A stretch of DNA of 64,000 nucleotides from contig NZ_JANUXR010000002.1 of assembly GCF_024834075.1 (NCBI RefSeq), positions 124,001-188,000 of the forward strand. Direction: 5' to 3'. A program made the translations under genes and the position numbers. A model generated the notes under the pieces. That model made no database searches. It was given only the letters and a program-made list of their open reading frames with translations, and was not told the origin of the DNA. The first letter of the stretch is position 1; each line of letters begins with the position of its first letter. This stretch comes from Corynebacterium sp. HS2168-gen11. Lineage in GTDB: Bacteria; Actinomycetota; Actinomycetes; Mycobacteriales; Mycobacteriaceae. Shown here in pieces: positions 30,061-40,595 of the stretch.

Positions 30061-33000
30061 TTACTTCCCCGCCTTGGTTGCATGATCAAGTTCTTGCAAC
30101 GCGCGAACGCTCAGTTCACCTGCGCGTTTTGCTTCAATACCTTGCACTGCAGCAGTGACACCTTGCACAGTGGTCACCGATGGCACACCGCCGTCGACTG
30201 CGGCAGCACGAATCTCGTAGCCGTCATGACGAGCACCTGCAGAACCTGCTGGGGTGTTCAGAATCAGGTCAACCTCGCCATGCTTGATCATATCCACAAT
30301 GGATCGTTTGCCAGCGTGCTGTCCTTCTTGGACTTCTGAGCGCTTAAAGACAGTCTCACACTCAACACCATTACGACGCAGCATTGCAGCAGTACCAGAT
30401 GTTGCAAGCATCTTGAACCCTAAAGAAGCTAAGCGCTGAATTGGGAAGATCAAGGTACGTTTATCGCGGTTTGCAACCGACACGAATACTGTGCCGCTAG
30501 TTGGCAGGTTACTAAACGAACCTTGTTCTGCCTTGGCGTAGGCAGCACCGAAATTATCTGCCAAGCCCATAACCTCACCGGTGGACTTCATCTCTGGAGA
30601 CAATAAGGTATCCAGCATCGTACCGTCTGGACGACGGAAACGATTAAATGGCAGCACAGCTTCTTTTACCGCGATTGGAGCATCCAATGGCAAAGAACCA
30701 CCATCATATTCGGTTGGAATTAAGCCTTCTGCCTGTAGTTCTGCAATCGTCGCACCTGTCATGATACGCGAAGCAGCCTTCGCCAAGTGCACGCCAGTTG
30801 CCTTGGATACAAACGGTACGGTACGCGATGCGCGAGGATTTGCCTCGATCACATACAAGATGTCATCTTTCAGCGCGAACTGAACGTTCATCAAGCCTTT
30901 CACGCCAATGCCATGGGCCAATGCGGCAGTCGATTGACGCACTTTTTCAATATCCTCAGGCCCTAAGGTCATTGGAGGAAGCGCACATGCAGAGTCACCA
31001 GAGTGAATACCGGCTTCTTCGATATGCTCCATCACACCTGCAAGGTAAACATCAGTACCATCACAAAGCGCATCGACGTCGATTTCAATCGCATTATCAA
31101 GGAAGCGGTCTACCAACACTGGATGATCGGAAGTAATTTCCGTTGCGCGCTCAATATAGTCTGCTAAGGAAGCTTCGTCATAGACGATTTCCATGCCGCG
31201 ACCACCAAGCACATAACTTGGACGAACCAGGACTGGATAGCCAATTTCTTGGGCGACAGCTTTGGCTTCAGCAAAGGAGGTAGCAGTACCAAATGCTGGT
31301 GCTGGCAATTGTGCCTTGCGAAGAACTTCGCCAAATTCACCACGATCTTCTGCTAGGTCAATAGCTTCAGGTGAGGTACCAATGACCGGTACACCTGCGT
31401 CGCGAAGCTTTGCAGCCAAACCAAGTGGTGTTTGTCCGCCGAGTTGGACGATCACACCAGCAACTGTGCCGGACTGGCATTCTGCATGGTAGACCTCCAT
31501 GACGTCTTCGAAGGTCAGTGGCTCGAAGTACAAGCGATCAGCGGTGTCATAGTCGGTCGAAACTGTTTCTGGGTTGCAGTTGACCATCACTGTTTCATAA
31601 CCCACGCGAGAAAGCTCAAGTGCGGCATGAACACAGGAGTAGTCAAACTCAATACCTTGGCCAATGCGGTTTGGTCCAGAGCCTAAGATGATGATCTTTT
31701 CTTTTTCAGTCTGTGGACGAACCTCTGATTCAGCAGCTGGATCGAGCTCATAGGATGAGTAGTGGTATGGAGTCAAAGCTTCGAATTCTGCAGCACAGGT
31801 ATCAACTGTCTTAAATACTGGACGGATACCAAGTGACCAGCGCAGGCGACGAATGCCATCTTCACCTGCAAATTCTGGACGCAGTTTCGCGATTTGAAGG
31901 TCGGACAAACCATAGAATTTTGCTCGACGCAGCAAATCTTCACTTAAGGTTGGAGCGTCGAGAAGCTCTTGCCTAAAGGCAACTAAGTGCTCGAGTTCTG
32001 CCAAGAACCAAGGATCGATACCAGAAGCCTCATGAACTTGTTCAACAGTCGCGCCAAGGCGCAGCGCAAGTTCTGCATCATACATACGGCCTTCGGTTGG
32101 GCGACGTAAATCTTCAAGCACGAGATTGACATCGTTGGCGCGTTCTCCCGCAAATACTTCATCTGGAACAGTCCAGAAACCAGCTTGTTTGTTTTCCAAC
32201 GAACGCATGACCTTGCCCAAAGCAGCAATATAATTGCGACCTAAGGACATTGCCTCGCCTACGGATTTCATAGTAGTGGTCAAGGTATCATCCGAACCCG
32301 TAAACTTCTCAAAAGCAAAACGTGGGGCCTTGACTACAACATAGTCCAGGGTTGGTTCGAATGCTGCTGGGGTTACACCGGTGATGTCGTTCGTGATCTC
32401 ATCTAAGGTGTAGCCGATAGCCAGTTTGGCGGCGATCTTCGCAATTGGGAAACCAGTTGCCTTTGATGCCAAAGCCGAGGAACGGGAAACACGTGGGTTC
32501 ATTTCAATGGTGATCAAGCGACCATCAACTGGGTTTTGCGCGAACTGAATATTACAGCCACCAGTATCCACGCCGACTTCACGGATAATTGCGATACCTT
32601 GGTCGCGCATCTTTTGATACTCACGGTCGGTGAGCGTCATTGCTGGTGCAACGGTGACAGAGTCACCAGTGTGTACGCCCAGTGCGTCGACATTTTCAAT
32701 CGAGCAAATAACCACAACGTTATCTGCCCCATCGCGCATAAGTTCGAGCTCGTATTCTTTCCAGCCCAAGATTGATTCTTCGATCAGCACATTTGCTTCA
32801 GGAGAAGCTGCTAAGCCGCCACCTGCAATGCGTTCGAGATCTTCATCGTTAAACGCTAGGCCGGAACCTAGACCACCCATGGTAAAGGATGGGCGGACAA
32901 CTACTGGTAGGCCAAGTTCTGCGACAGTTTCGCGAACTTCTTCCATGCTGTGACACACGCGGGATCGAGCAGATTCGCCACCGATTTTCGCAACAATATC

Positions 33001-33414
33001 TTTAAACTTTTGACGATCTTCACCGCGCTCAATGGCGTCAATATCGGCACCGATGAGTTCAACACCATACTTTGCCAAAGAACCACGACGATCGAGCTGG
33101 ATTGCAGCATTCAGTGCAGTTTGACCACCAAGGGTTGCCAAGACTGCATCAATTGGATGTCCTTGCGCAATCTCTTTTTCGAAGATCTTTTCAATATATT
33201 CAGGTTCGATTGGCTCGACATAGGTATGATCAGCAAACTCTGGATCGGTCATAATTGTGGCCGGATTGGAGTTGATCAGGGTAACGCGTAGACCTTCTTC
33301 TTTCAGGACACGGCAGGCCTGGGTACCGGAATAGTCAAACTCACAGGCTTGTCCAATAACAATCGGGCCAGAACCGATCACCAGGACGTGATTAATATCG
33401 CTACGTTTAGGCAT
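30061..33414 (-). CDS. carB: Carbamoyl-phosphate synthase large chain
   Basis: A 1117-residue enzyme making carbamoyl phosphate from bicarbonate, ammonia and two ATP. Two homologous ATP-grasp halves are visible, each opening with an ILGSGPxxIGQ-type loop (near residues 11 and about 575), plus a C-terminal MGS-like allosteric domain from about residue 950. ATG 33414 has aaggaag close upstream. It follows carA by 37 bases and feeds both pyrimidines and arginine. Confidence 0.97.
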   Translation of the reverse strand: MPKRSDINHVLVIGSGPIVIGQACEFDYSGTQACRVLKEEGLRVTLINSNPATIMTDPEFADHTYVEPIEPEYIEKIFEKEIAQGHPIDAVLATLGGQTALNAAIQLDRRGSLAKYGVELIGADIDAIERGEDRQKFKDIVAKIGGESARSRVCHSMEEVRETVAELGLPVVVRPSFTMGGLGSGLAFNDEDLERIAGGGLAASPEANVLIEESILGWKEYELELMRDGADNVVVICSIENVDALGVHTGDSVTVAPAMTLTDREYQKMRDQGIAIIREVGVDTGGCNIQFAQNPVDGRLITIEMNPRVSRSSALASKATGFPIAKIAAKLAIGYTLDEITNDITGVTPAAFEPTLDYVVVKAPRFAFEKFTGSDDTLTTTMKSVGEAMSLGRNYIAALGKVMRSLENKQAGFWTVPDEVFAGERANDVNLVLEDLRRPTEGRMYDAELALRLGATVEQVHEASGIDPWFLAELEHLVAFRQELLDAPTLSEDLLRRAKFYGLSDLQIAKLRPEFAGEDGIRRLRWSLGIRPVFKTVDTCAAEFEALTPYHYSSYELDPAAESEVRPQTEKEKIIILGSGPNRIGQGIEFDYSCVHAALELSRVGYETVMVNCNPETVSTDYDTADRLYFEPLTFEDVMEVYHAECQSGTVAGVIVQLGGQTPLGLAAKLRDAGVPVIGTSPEAIDLAEDRGEFGEVLRKAQLPAPAFGTATSFAEAKAVAQEIGYPVLVRPSYVLGGRGMEIVYDEASLADYIERATEITSDHPVLVDRFLDNAIEIDVDALCDGTDVYLAGVMEHIEEAGIHSGDSACALPPMTLGPEDIEKVRQSTAALAHGIGVKGLMNVQFALKDDILYVIEANPRASRTVPFVSKATGVHLAKAASRIMTGATIAELQAEGLIPTEYDGGSLPLDAPIAVKEAVLPFNRFRRPDGTMLDTLLSPEMKSTGEVMGLADNFGAAYAKAEQGSFSNLPTSGTVFVSVANRDKRTLIFPIQRLASLGFKMLATSGTAAMLRRNGVECETVFKRSEVQEGQHAGKRSIVDMIKHGEVDLILNTPAGSAGARHDGYEIRAAAVDGGVPSVTTVQGVTAAVQGIEAKRAGELSVRALQELDHATKAGK

Positions 33415-33451
33415 TATCTTCCTTCTTACTTCTTTCTGTATTCCTGGTGAC

Positions 33452-34597
33452 TTAGTTCTTTTGGCTTTCCATCAATGCGATGAACTGATCAAACAATGGA
33501 TTCGCATCCGTTGGGCCAGCTGCTGCCTCTGGGTGATACTGCACGGAATATGCCAAGCCGTTTTGCAGCGCGACACCTTCCACGGTGCCGTCATTTAAGC
33601 AGGTGTGGGTTACTTGTGCTGGACCAAATGGAGTGTCGAAAACCTCTCCTGCATTGCCTTTGAGCGCAAAGCCATGGTTTTGGGAAGTGATGTCGATCTT
33701 GCCAGTAACGTGATTGAGCACTGGGACGTTGATGCCTCGGTGACCAAACTTCAGCTTGTAGGTTTCTAAGCCGAGGGCGCGACCTAAGATCTGATTGCCG
33801 AAGCAGATACCAAACAGTGGCAATTTTGCGGCCAGAATTTCTTGGGTAATGCCAACCATCACATCAGCGGTTGCTGGATCGCCTGGACCATTCGAAATGA
33901 AGACGCCGTCTGGGTTGTACTGCAAAATATCCTTAAATGGAGTATTTGCTGGTACAACTACTGTGCGGATACCGCGACGTGCGAAGTTACGTGGAGTATT
34001 TGTCTTAATGCCCATGTCATAGGCAACAACAGTAAACGTATGTGCGGTTTCTGGCTCTACAACATAGACCTCATCGGTCGAAACTTCTTGAGCCAAGTCC
34101 AAACCAGCCATGCTTGGTTGTGCTTTGACGATTTCAAGTAATTCTGCAACTGGCTTGGCTGCATCTTCACCAGAGAAAATACCGCCTGATACTGAGCCAA
34201 AGTTGCGCAAGTGGCGCACAATCGCGCGGGTATCGACACCTGCAATACCAACAATATTTTGGGCAACCATTTCGTCTTCTAGGCTACGGTTTGCTCGCCA
34301 GTTTGAAACACGATTGGACAAATCACGAATGACCAGGCCAGAAACCCAAATGTGATCATTATGGGATTCTCCATCTTCGTCGTTCCAGCCGGTATTGCCG
34401 ATTTGTGGCGCCGTTGCGACGACGATCTGACCACGATACGACGGGTCGGTCATAGTTTCTTGGTAGCCGGTCATGGCGGTGGTAAATACTACTTCGCCAA
34501 GTGTGGCGCCCTGTGCACCGAAGCTTTCACCTTGGAATACGCGTCCATCTGCTAATACCAGCAAAGCTTTGGCGCGAGAGGTGTAGGAAGAAGTCAC
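33452..34597 (-). CDS. carA: Carbamoyl-phosphate synthase small chain
   Basis: A 381-residue glutaminase subunit that supplies ammonia to CarB. The N-terminal CarA domain with [14 protein letters not shown] is followed by a class I glutamine amidotransferase domain. Cys265 lies in [11 protein letters not shown], and the His-Glu pair in YHPEAAAGP. The start is GTG 34597, with aaagg about 9 bases upstream. It sits between pyrC and carB. Confidence 0.97.
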   Translation of the reverse strand: MTSSYTSRAKALLVLADGRVFQGESFGAQGATLGEVVFTTAMTGYQETMTDPSYRGQIVVATAPQIGNTGWNDEDGESHNDHIWVSGLVIRDLSNRVSNWRANRSLEDEMVAQNIVGIAGVDTRAIVRHLRNFGSVSGGIFSGEDAAKPVAELLEIVKAQPSMAGLDLAQEVSTDEVYVVEPETAHTFTVVAYDMGIKTNTPRNFARRGIRTVVVPANTPFKDILQYNPDGVFISNGPGDPATADVMVGITQEILAAKLPLFGICFGNQILGRALGLETYKLKFGHRGINVPVLNHVTGKIDITSQNHGFALKGNAGEVFDTPFGPAQVTHTCLNDGTVEGVALQNGLAYSVQYHPEAAAGPTDANPLFDQFIALMESQKN

Positions 34598-34651
34598 GAT
34601 AATACCTTTCGAGTATGTACTTCGAAGTTTGAAGCGAATAAGTAATGGATA

Positions 34652-36010
34652 TTAAGAAGCAGCGTCTACGCGAGTAGGTATTTCTCCATGTTCACAGGTC
34701 ACATGGCCACGCAACAACGTGGTTGCCACTTTCGCATGGAATTCCATGCCTTCATATGGGGTGTTATTGGCCTTCGAAGCAAGTGCTTCGCCATCGACGG
34801 TCCATGGTGCATGCTCTTCAACAATCGTGAGGTTGGCTGGTTCACCCACAGCAATTGGACGGCCATGTCCTGGCAGTTTCACAATCTCAGCTGGACGTTC
34901 CGACATTACCTTGGCCACAAATCGCCAGTCAGCCAGACCAGATTCGACGAAGATCTTTGCCACGATTGCCAAAGAGGTTTCCAGCCCAAGCATGCCAGGC
35001 TTCGCCAATTCAAATTCACAGCATTTATCTTCGGAACCATGTGGTGCATGGTCAGTCGCAATGCAGTCCAAGGTGCCATCAAGCAAGGCATCGCGCAAGG
35101 CGATAGTGTCTTTGGTTTCACGCAAAGGTGGATTCACGCGGTTGACACCGTCATAGGTGTGCAAACGCTCGTCGGTCAGCAGTAGGTGGTGCGGGGTTAC
35201 TTCGGCAGTCAAAGGAATATTTTGTGCCTTTGCCCAGCGGACTAACTCAACGGTACCTTCCGTAGAAGCATGGCAAATATGGACACGACTACCGTAGTCA
35301 CGAGCCAGCAACGCATCGCGAGCAACCACAGATTCTTCGGCAACCCGTGGCCAACCACGCAAGCCTAAACGTGCTGCAGTTTCACCTTCATGGGCACATG
35401 CACCTTCAGTCAGACGTGGATCTTCACAATGCTGAGAAAGCAGCACATCAAGGCCCTTGGCATATTCCAAGGCGCGGCGCATAATCAATGGATTATCTAC
35501 GCATTTTCCGTCATCAGAGAACATGCGAACTTTTGCGGCGCTATTGGCCATCATGCCAAATTCGGTGATTTCCTTACCTGCCAGGCCTTTGGTGATCGAG
35601 CCTACCGGATGAACATCGCACAGGCCGATGCTTTGACCTTTCATCCAAACCGATTCTGCAATAATTGGCTGATCAAGTACAGGTGTGGTGTTTGCCATTG
35701 TGAACACGGCGGTGAAGCCACCGCGGGCAGCTGCTGCCGAACCAGTTGCAATAGTTTCGGTATCTTCCCGGCCTGGTTCGCGAAGGTGTACGTGAATGTC
35801 GACCAAACCAGGCAACAGCACGCCATGATTGCCTTCCACAATGCGATCAGCTTCAGTGACAGCGGTATCAAGCTCAGTGATGACACCATCGGTAATCAAC
35901 ACATTCACAGATTCGCCTTCACCGTATGGGCGTACGTTTTTCACCAAGACGGTGCCAGCAGCAGCTGGCGCCAATGTACCAGTGACTGGGTATTCAGGAG
36001 TATGAGACAT
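34652..36010 (-). CDS. pyrC: Dihydroorotase
   Basis: A 452-residue zinc amidohydrolase closing carbamoyl-aspartate to dihydroorotate. The zinc motif [10 protein letters not shown] is at 71-80 (His73, His75), and the later motif [10 protein letters not shown] carries the catalytic aspartate. ATG 36010 has aagga 8 bases upstream. It is the third gene of the pyr operon, 36 bases after pyrB. Confidence 0.96.
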   Translation of the reverse strand: MSHTPEYPVTGTLAPAAAGTVLVKNVRPYGEGESVNVLITDGVITELDTAVTEADRIVEGNHGVLLPGLVDIHVHLREPGREDTETIATGSAAAARGGFTAVFTMANTTPVLDQPIIAESVWMKGQSIGLCDVHPVGSITKGLAGKEITEFGMMANSAAKVRMFSDDGKCVDNPLIMRRALEYAKGLDVLLSQHCEDPRLTEGACAHEGETAARLGLRGWPRVAEESVVARDALLARDYGSRVHICHASTEGTVELVRWAKAQNIPLTAEVTPHHLLLTDERLHTYDGVNRVNPPLRETKDTIALRDALLDGTLDCIATDHAPHGSEDKCCEFELAKPGMLGLETSLAIVAKIFVESGLADWRFVAKVMSERPAEIVKLPGHGRPIAVGEPANLTIVEEHAPWTVDGEALASKANNTPYEGMEFHAKVATTLLRGHVTCEHGEIPTRVDAAS

Positions 36011-36046
36011 CTGAGTATTCCTTTATGAGTTTTGCTTGATTGACCA

Positions 36047-36988
36047 CTAGAAACCAGGGGTTTCAGTGCCGGCGATGAGGGTAAACAGAACTGCCATACG
36101 GGTATGTACACCGTTATTGACCTGCTGTAATACTGCTGTTCGAGGAGCATCAGCGACTGCATAGTTAATTTCCATGCCACGCAACATTGGTCCAGGATGC
36201 ATCACGATAGTGTGATCTTGTAGAGCTGCAGCGCGCTGCTGACTCATACCGTAAAGAGTGGCGTATTCGCGGTGTGATGGGAAGAATCCACCATGCATGC
36301 GCTCTTGCTGGACACGCAGCATCATGACGACGTCAGCATCATAAATCTCTTGATCCATGTCATACGACACACGCACTGGCCAGTTTTCGACACCAGTTGG
36401 CAACAACGTTGGTGGAGCAACTAAAACAACTTCTGCTCCGAGCTTTGACAAGAGATCAACATTCGACCGCACCACGCGAGAATGCAGGCAATCGCCTACG
36501 ATCACGATCTTACGACCAGTAATCGAACCAAGCCGTTGCCGCATTGTTACGGCATCTAATAATGCTTGGGTTGGATGCTGATGCGCACCATCGCCGGCAT
36601 TGATCACAGATGGACCATCACCATTTGGAGCAACCCACTCAGCAAGTTGCTGGGCAGCACCTGAAGATGGATGACGAATGATCAAAGCGTCGGCACCAAT
36701 TGCGGTTAAGGTCAGGCCGGTATCTTTCAAAGATTCGCCTTTTTTCACCGAGGACGATGATGCAGAAATATTGATCACATCAGCGCTCATCCATTTACCA
36801 GCGGTTTCAAAAGAAGAGCGAGTACGAGTGGAATTCTCATAAAAAAGCGTAAAGATGGTGCGTCCGCGCAGGGTCGGCAGCTTTTTTAATTCTCTGCCTT
36901 CCAGTGCCTCGCGGAAGCGATCGGCTTCATCCATAATTCCAATGATCTCGTCTCGAGACAGATCAGCAATAGAAAGCAAGTGCTTCAT
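36047..36988 (-). CDS. pyrB: Aspartate carbamoyltransferase catalytic chain
   Basis: A 313-residue enzyme that joins carbamoyl phosphate and aspartate. The carbamoyl-phosphate motif [10 protein letters not shown] is at 51-60, followed by the HPTQALLD and MHPGPMLRG segments. No regulatory pyrI follows. It begins 5 bases after pyrR, with its ribosome binding site inside the end of pyrR, so translation is probably coupled. Confidence 0.97.
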   Translation of the reverse strand: MKHLLSIADLSRDEIIGIMDEADRFREALEGRELKKLPTLRGRTIFTLFYENSTRTRSSFETAGKWMSADVINISASSSSVKKGESLKDTGLTLTAIGADALIIRHPSSGAAQQLAEWVAPNGDGPSVINAGDGAHQHPTQALLDAVTMRQRLGSITGRKIVIVGDCLHSRVVRSNVDLLSKLGAEVVLVAPPTLLPTGVENWPVRVSYDMDQEIYDADVVMMLRVQQERMHGGFFPSHREYATLYGMSQQRAAALQDHTIVMHPGPMLRGMEINYAVADAPRTAVLQQVNNGVHTRMAVLFTLIAGTETPGF

Positions 36989-36993
36989 GGTGG

Positions 36994-37560
36994 TTAAGCA
37001 TCCCCTCGGATAAGCATGACGGCGTCGCGACCGTCGATTTCTTGTAGTAGGACGGTGATGTCTTCAGAGCGTGCAGTAGGAAGATTTTTTCCTACATAAT
37101 CTGCCCGAATTGGTAATTGGCGATGACCACGATCAAGCAATACCGCAAGCTGTACAGTTTCAGGGCGTCCAAGATCGCGCAAGGCATCAAGGGCTGCGCG
37201 AATACTGCGCCCAGAGAACAGTACGTCGTCGACAAGCACAATATGTGCCCCGTCAATGCCGCATGTAGGGATAGTGGTTGGTTGTAATGCGCGATGTGGC
37301 TTCGAGCGCAAATCATCGCGATATAAGGTGATGTCAAGGCTGCCGACTGGCACTTGCACACCAGTGAATTGCTCAATTTTAGATTGCAGCCGAGCGGCTA
37401 ATGGGACGCCACCTGATGGGATACCCAGTAAAATCACTGGTGGAGCATCGGTGGAATCAAGAGCCGTTTTCTCAATAATCTGGTGCGCGATGCGTGCAAT
37501 TGTACGTGCCACATCCTCTGCACTAAGCAGCTCGATTGTAGCAGTTGCATTTTCACTCAT
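36994..37560 (-). CDS. pyrR: Pyrimidine operon regulator / uracil phosphoribosyltransferase PyrR
   Basis: A 188-residue phosphoribosyltransferase-fold regulator that binds pyr mRNA when UMP is high. The PRPP motif [13 protein letters not shown] is at 108-120, with the flexible [11 protein letters not shown] before it. ATG 37560 is fixed by a strong aaggaggt 5 bases upstream and by relatives ([12 protein letters not shown]). The frame is open further out, but that segment is the leader. It heads the operon, and its own ribosome binding site lies in a hairpin (37568-37602). Confidence 0.96.
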   Translation of the reverse strand: MSENATATIELLSAEDVARTIARIAHQIIEKTALDSTDAPPVILLGIPSGGVPLAARLQSKIEQFTGVQVPVGSLDITLYRDDLRSKPHRALQPTTIPTCGIDGAHIVLVDDVLFSGRSIRAALDALRDLGRPETVQLAVLLDRGHRQLPIRADYVGKNLPTARSEDITVLLQEIDGRDAVMLIRGDA

Positions 37561-37564
37561 CGTG

Positions 37565-37602
37565 ACCTCCTTCCCCGCCTCTCTGTGCGGTCCGTTAAAG
37601 GA
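37565..37602 (-). promoter_or_regulatory. PyrR-type RNA hairpin masking the pyrR ribosome binding site
   Basis: On the minus strand tcctt (37602-37598) can pair with aagga of the ribosome binding site (37572-37568). The inner stem is ccgc/gcgg (37590-37587 with 37578-37575). The loop acagagag and following gg give the AGAGAGG motif expected of PyrR-binding loops (family pattern with CNGNGAGG). The fold would hide the aaggaggt from ribosomes. This resembles the translational PyrR control described in mycobacteria rather than the attenuation used in Bacillus. Confidence 0.7.
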
Positions 37603-38191
37603 TGTCGAGCTGGCCGAAACCAGCACTTTCTGAGATGTCATGATTCTTGTTCAGAAACAGGTACCAATACTTTGCATGACCTGGGATTTCTAGTATGAAA
37701 ACTCTGCTAGAAGTAGACCAATCAAATATGGCGACCTATGTCTGGAACCATTACCGACTAACTCTATCAAATTGTCAATCCATTTTCATCACTTTTCCAA
37801 AATGAAGTGTCGAAGGTTGCTGACCTGCTTTCTAAGGTGTGCGATACATACTTTCCAGGCGCGACTATTGCCAACGCTCTCCTACCGTTTTCGCTCGGTA
37901 AACTCCTGCAGCTACAGCCTGACACGCTCGCGCCGCTACGACTAAGCGCATGAACAACCAACACGCAAGAACCCTAGTAGCAAATATGCTGCATGCGACC
38001 AGCACATCCATGCGTTAAAGCGCCTCACAAACCCAATTTCGGAGTGGAAACACTACCGAAGCATCACTATCGCGTAATATTTCCTATACAAAACTATTAT
38101 TGGTTGCGGCAACAAGACTTTTTGTTAAAGTTGCTACTACAGTTGGCATACGCCAGCGTCAAACGTGATGTTTATCGGATAAGGACTGCCC
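37603..38191. other. Long intergenic region between pyrR and the epimerase gene
   Basis: About 590 bases between divergent genes. The side next to pyrR should contain the pyr promoter and leader; a 6-bp inverted repeat ttctag/ctagaa occurs at 37688-37712. A 48-codon GTG-started frame on the plus strand near 37810-37960 has no ribosome binding site and no recognised similarity. aagga at 38181-38185 is the ribosome binding site of the next gene. No gene is supported. Confidence 0.5.
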
Positions 38192-39637
38192 ATGAGTTTA
38201 AGCTCATCCCATATTGTGCCAGGTCGTAGAGAAGATGTTTGGGACTGGCACACTCGTCCTGGCGCGGTCCAAAGGCTGACACCACCGTTTATCCCACTAA
38301 CACCAATCCAACAGGCACACAGTTTGAAAGATGGCACTACTATTTTCAGCCTGCCAGCTGGCTTACGGTGGGAAGCACGCCATGATTTATCTGGCTATGT
38401 CAAAGGTTTTAGCTTTACCGACGTTTGCCTCAATGCCCCAATCAAGGCACTTTCCTATTGGCGACACACCCATAGTTTCTTGGATGCTTCGACTCCCCAT
38501 GCTGTTGCTACAAAAATAACCGACAATGTACACACTCGTGTGCCAGCAAGCACGCTGGCACCAATGTTTGCCTATCGGCAACAGCAACTCATCGGTGACC
38601 TCAGCTTTGCTCAACGCCTTCAGGCGCTGAATGCTGCAAAACTTACGGTTGCGATCACTGGCAGTTCTGGATTAATTGGCACAGCACTGCGAGCACAGCT
38701 TACGACTTTAGGACACAAGGTTATTCAGTTTGTGCGGCCTGGTAATCAGCCAGCCAAGATCGATCCTGAGACTATGCGGATATGGGATCCGCTGCAGCCA
38801 AACCCGGATTTATTACATGACGTGGACGTCGTTGTGCACTTAGCAGGTGCACCAATTTTTGGCCGCTTTACCGAAGCCCATAAGCAATCTTTGTGGCAAT
38901 CTCGAATTACCCCAACCCAGCAGCTTGCCAATTTAATCGCGGAACATGATCAACCGATAACGTTTATTGCGGGTTCTAGTATTGGCTACTACGGCCATGA
39001 TCGGACTGATGAGGTCTTAACTGAAACTGCCGCATCTGGGAGAGGTTTTCTTGCAGACTTAACCAAGCAGTGGGAAGCTGCGGCTAACTTGGCACAAGCT
39101 GGGCATGCACGTGTGGTTAATCTTCGCACCGGCATTGTACTATCTGGCCGAGGTGGTTTCTTACCTGTGTTACGCACATTATTTTCCGCTGGTCTTGGTG
39201 GCCACTTGAGCACTGGTGAGCAGGGATTTTCGTGGATTGCACTGGATGATCTCACCGATATCATCATCACCGCTGCGCTCGATGATGCTCTGGAAGGCCC
39301 ATTGAATGCAACTGCCCCAGCGCCGGTGACAAATGCTCAAATGGCACAAGATTTAGGTGCACAACTGAATCGACCGGCTTGGTTCCCGATCCCAACCATC
39401 GGGGCAAAAGCAATCTTGGGAAGCCAAGGCACTGAAGAATTCGCACTTGCGGATCAACATGTGATCCCTGATGTACTCTTAAAGCGAAAGCATTATTTCA
39501 GATACCCAACATTATCAGCAGCCTTTGCACATGAACTCGGCAATGAAACGCTTTTCGACGCACCTGTGCAACCAACCTCAGATCCAACAACACAGCCATA
39601 TGGAACTTCCTGGCTGCGACTTCCCAAATTCTTCTAA
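38192..39637 (+). CDS. TIGR01777-family NAD-dependent epimerase with N-terminal ligand-binding domain
   Basis: A 481-residue two-domain protein. Residues 1 to about 148 resemble a SRPBCC/cell-division-inhibitor SulA-type hydrophobic-ligand domain (opening VWDWHTRPGAVQRLTPPF). Residues 150-470 form a Rossmann epimerase with VAITGSSGLIGTAL (153-166), HLAGAPIFGRFTEAHK, SSIGYYG and GGFLPVLRTLF, the typical order of the YfcH/SDR39U1 group. The substrate is unknown. ATG 38192 has aagga 6 bases upstream. It heads the only plus-strand island in this half of the window. Confidence 0.85.
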   Translation: MSLSSSHIVPGRREDVWDWHTRPGAVQRLTPPFIPLTPIQQAHSLKDGTTIFSLPAGLRWEARHDLSGYVKGFSFTDVCLNAPIKALSYWRHTHSFLDASTPHAVATKITDNVHTRVPASTLAPMFAYRQQQLIGDLSFAQRLQALNAAKLTVAITGSSGLIGTALRAQLTTLGHKVIQFVRPGNQPAKIDPETMRIWDPLQPNPDLLHDVDVVVHLAGAPIFGRFTEAHKQSLWQSRITPTQQLANLIAEHDQPITFIAGSSIGYYGHDRTDEVLTETAASGRGFLADLTKQWEAAANLAQAGHARVVNLRTGIVLSGRGGFLPVLRTLFSAGLGGHLSTGEQGFSWIALDDLTDIIITAALDDALEGPLNATAPAPVTNAQMAQDLGAQLNRPAWFPIPTIGAKAILGSQGTEEFALADQHVIPDVLLKRKHYFRYPTLSAAFAHELGNETLFDAPVQPTSDPTTQPYGTSWLRLPKFF

Positions 39638-39651
39638 CCCAGATACCAATT

Positions 39652-40101
39652 ATGTCCTCACTCCCACCAACAGCAGACCAAACCATCGATCATGTCACGC
39701 TTGACCAGGTGGCCATGGTTCTTCGCGAAAATTTACAAACTCTCAACGTTGTCCCGCCTGCGGTGCATTTTAGCCTGGACGCGCTGTTTTGCACTGTCAC
39801 TGTTGAAGAGCACCGTCTTCGCTGCGAGGCATTATTGTCGCGATCATTTCACGCGACTGAACTTGCATCGGTAGTAGAACTGCTGAATACCTGGAATAGC
39901 ACCACTACTTGGGTCACGTTGTATTTCACCGTCGAGCAGCAAAATATCGTGCGAATGTATGCTCAAGCTGTATTTGAAACTGGGTGTGGGCTTTCGCATA
40001 ACCAGTTAGGTTATATGGTGACTTCGCAACTTGAAGCTATGCTGCAGGCTGACGAATTTCTTGCTTCATCATCAGTACCAGCATTTGAGCAGGAGTCTTG
40101 A
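39652..40101 (+). CDS. YbjN-domain protein (first of a pair)
   Basis: A 149-residue soluble protein with the alpha/beta pattern of YbjN-like proteins (LDQVAMVLRENLQTLNV..., then LLSRSFHATELASVVELLNTWNSTTTW). That fold is shared with type III secretion chaperones, but no secretion system is present here. It starts 14 bases after the epimerase and is followed by a second, similar-sized protein. Such pairs are common in corynebacteria and have no defined function. Confidence 0.7.
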   Translation: MSSLPPTADQTIDHVTLDQVAMVLRENLQTLNVVPPAVHFSLDALFCTVTVEEHRLRCEALLSRSFHATELASVVELLNTWNSTTTWVTLYFTVEQQNIVRMYAQAVFETGCGLSHNQLGYMVTSQLEAMLQADEFLASSSVPAFEQES

Positions 40102-40105
40102 TCGC

Positions 40106-40549
40106 ATGTCACAGCATCTCCCACAAGTGACAGGTTTCAGTGTACTTGCAGCATTAGGGCAACTTGGCATACTTGGCGTGCCAACTGCGACACCACATGT
40201 CGTCGAGGTTGAGCAAGAAAAAACTCTCGTGACCATCACAGCTTTGCCGATGAGTTTGATCTGCAGCACCACGGTGCCGCTGAAGCATACTGAAGATGAG
40301 CGTTTTGTGGCATCACTTGCTGCAGCAATCTTTCATCAACGCAGGCCTGGTGTGCGAGTCAGTGTCCATCATGACACGACCACCTCGTGGTATCGTCTTG
40401 AAACTATCTATCCGATTGCAGCTGGGGCAACAGTTGCGCAGCAGTCTCATATTTTGCAATCGAATATCGCAGCACTTGTTGCAGCGGTTCCTCAGGTACT
40501 GGCTCAGCTAGAAGCAGCACACGCGTTGCACCGAATGATGACACAATAA
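40106..40549 (+). CDS. YbjN-like protein (second of a pair)
   Basis: A 147-residue protein (MSQHLPQVTGFSVLAALGQLG...). It has the same general strand-helix arrangement as its neighbour, including RFVASLAAAIFHQRRPGV and a long C-terminal helix (SNIAALVAAVPQVLAQLEAAHAL). ATG 40106 lies 4 bases past the upstream stop, with ggag 11 bases before it. Function unknown; it probably works with, or derives by duplication from, the preceding protein. Confidence 0.65.
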   Translation: MSQHLPQVTGFSVLAALGQLGILGVPTATPHVVEVEQEKTLVTITALPMSLICSTTVPLKHTEDERFVASLAAAIFHQRRPGVRVSVHHDTTTSWYRLETIYPIAAGATVAQQSHILQSNIAALVAAVPQVLAQLEAAHALHRMMTQ

Positions 40550-40550
40550 A

Positions 40551-40578
40551 TGCCTTGCTGGTATAGATCAGCAAGGCA
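40551..40578. terminator. Terminator between convergent genes
   Basis: tgccttgctg (40551-40560) pairs with cagcaaggca (40569-40578), a perfect 10-bp stem with an 8-base loop. It lies between the plus-strand YbjN pair and the minus-strand anchored protein. The minus strand has tttattg after the stem, the plus strand only a weak tail. Confidence 0.7.
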
Positions 40579-40595
40579 GAAATTGAGAATATTTT

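Noticed and set aside
37767..37964. Possible small gene, minus strand, in the pyrR upstream gap (and a 48-codon GTG frame on the plus strand)
   Set aside because: No ribosome binding sites, no recognisable sequence and composition like non-coding DNA.
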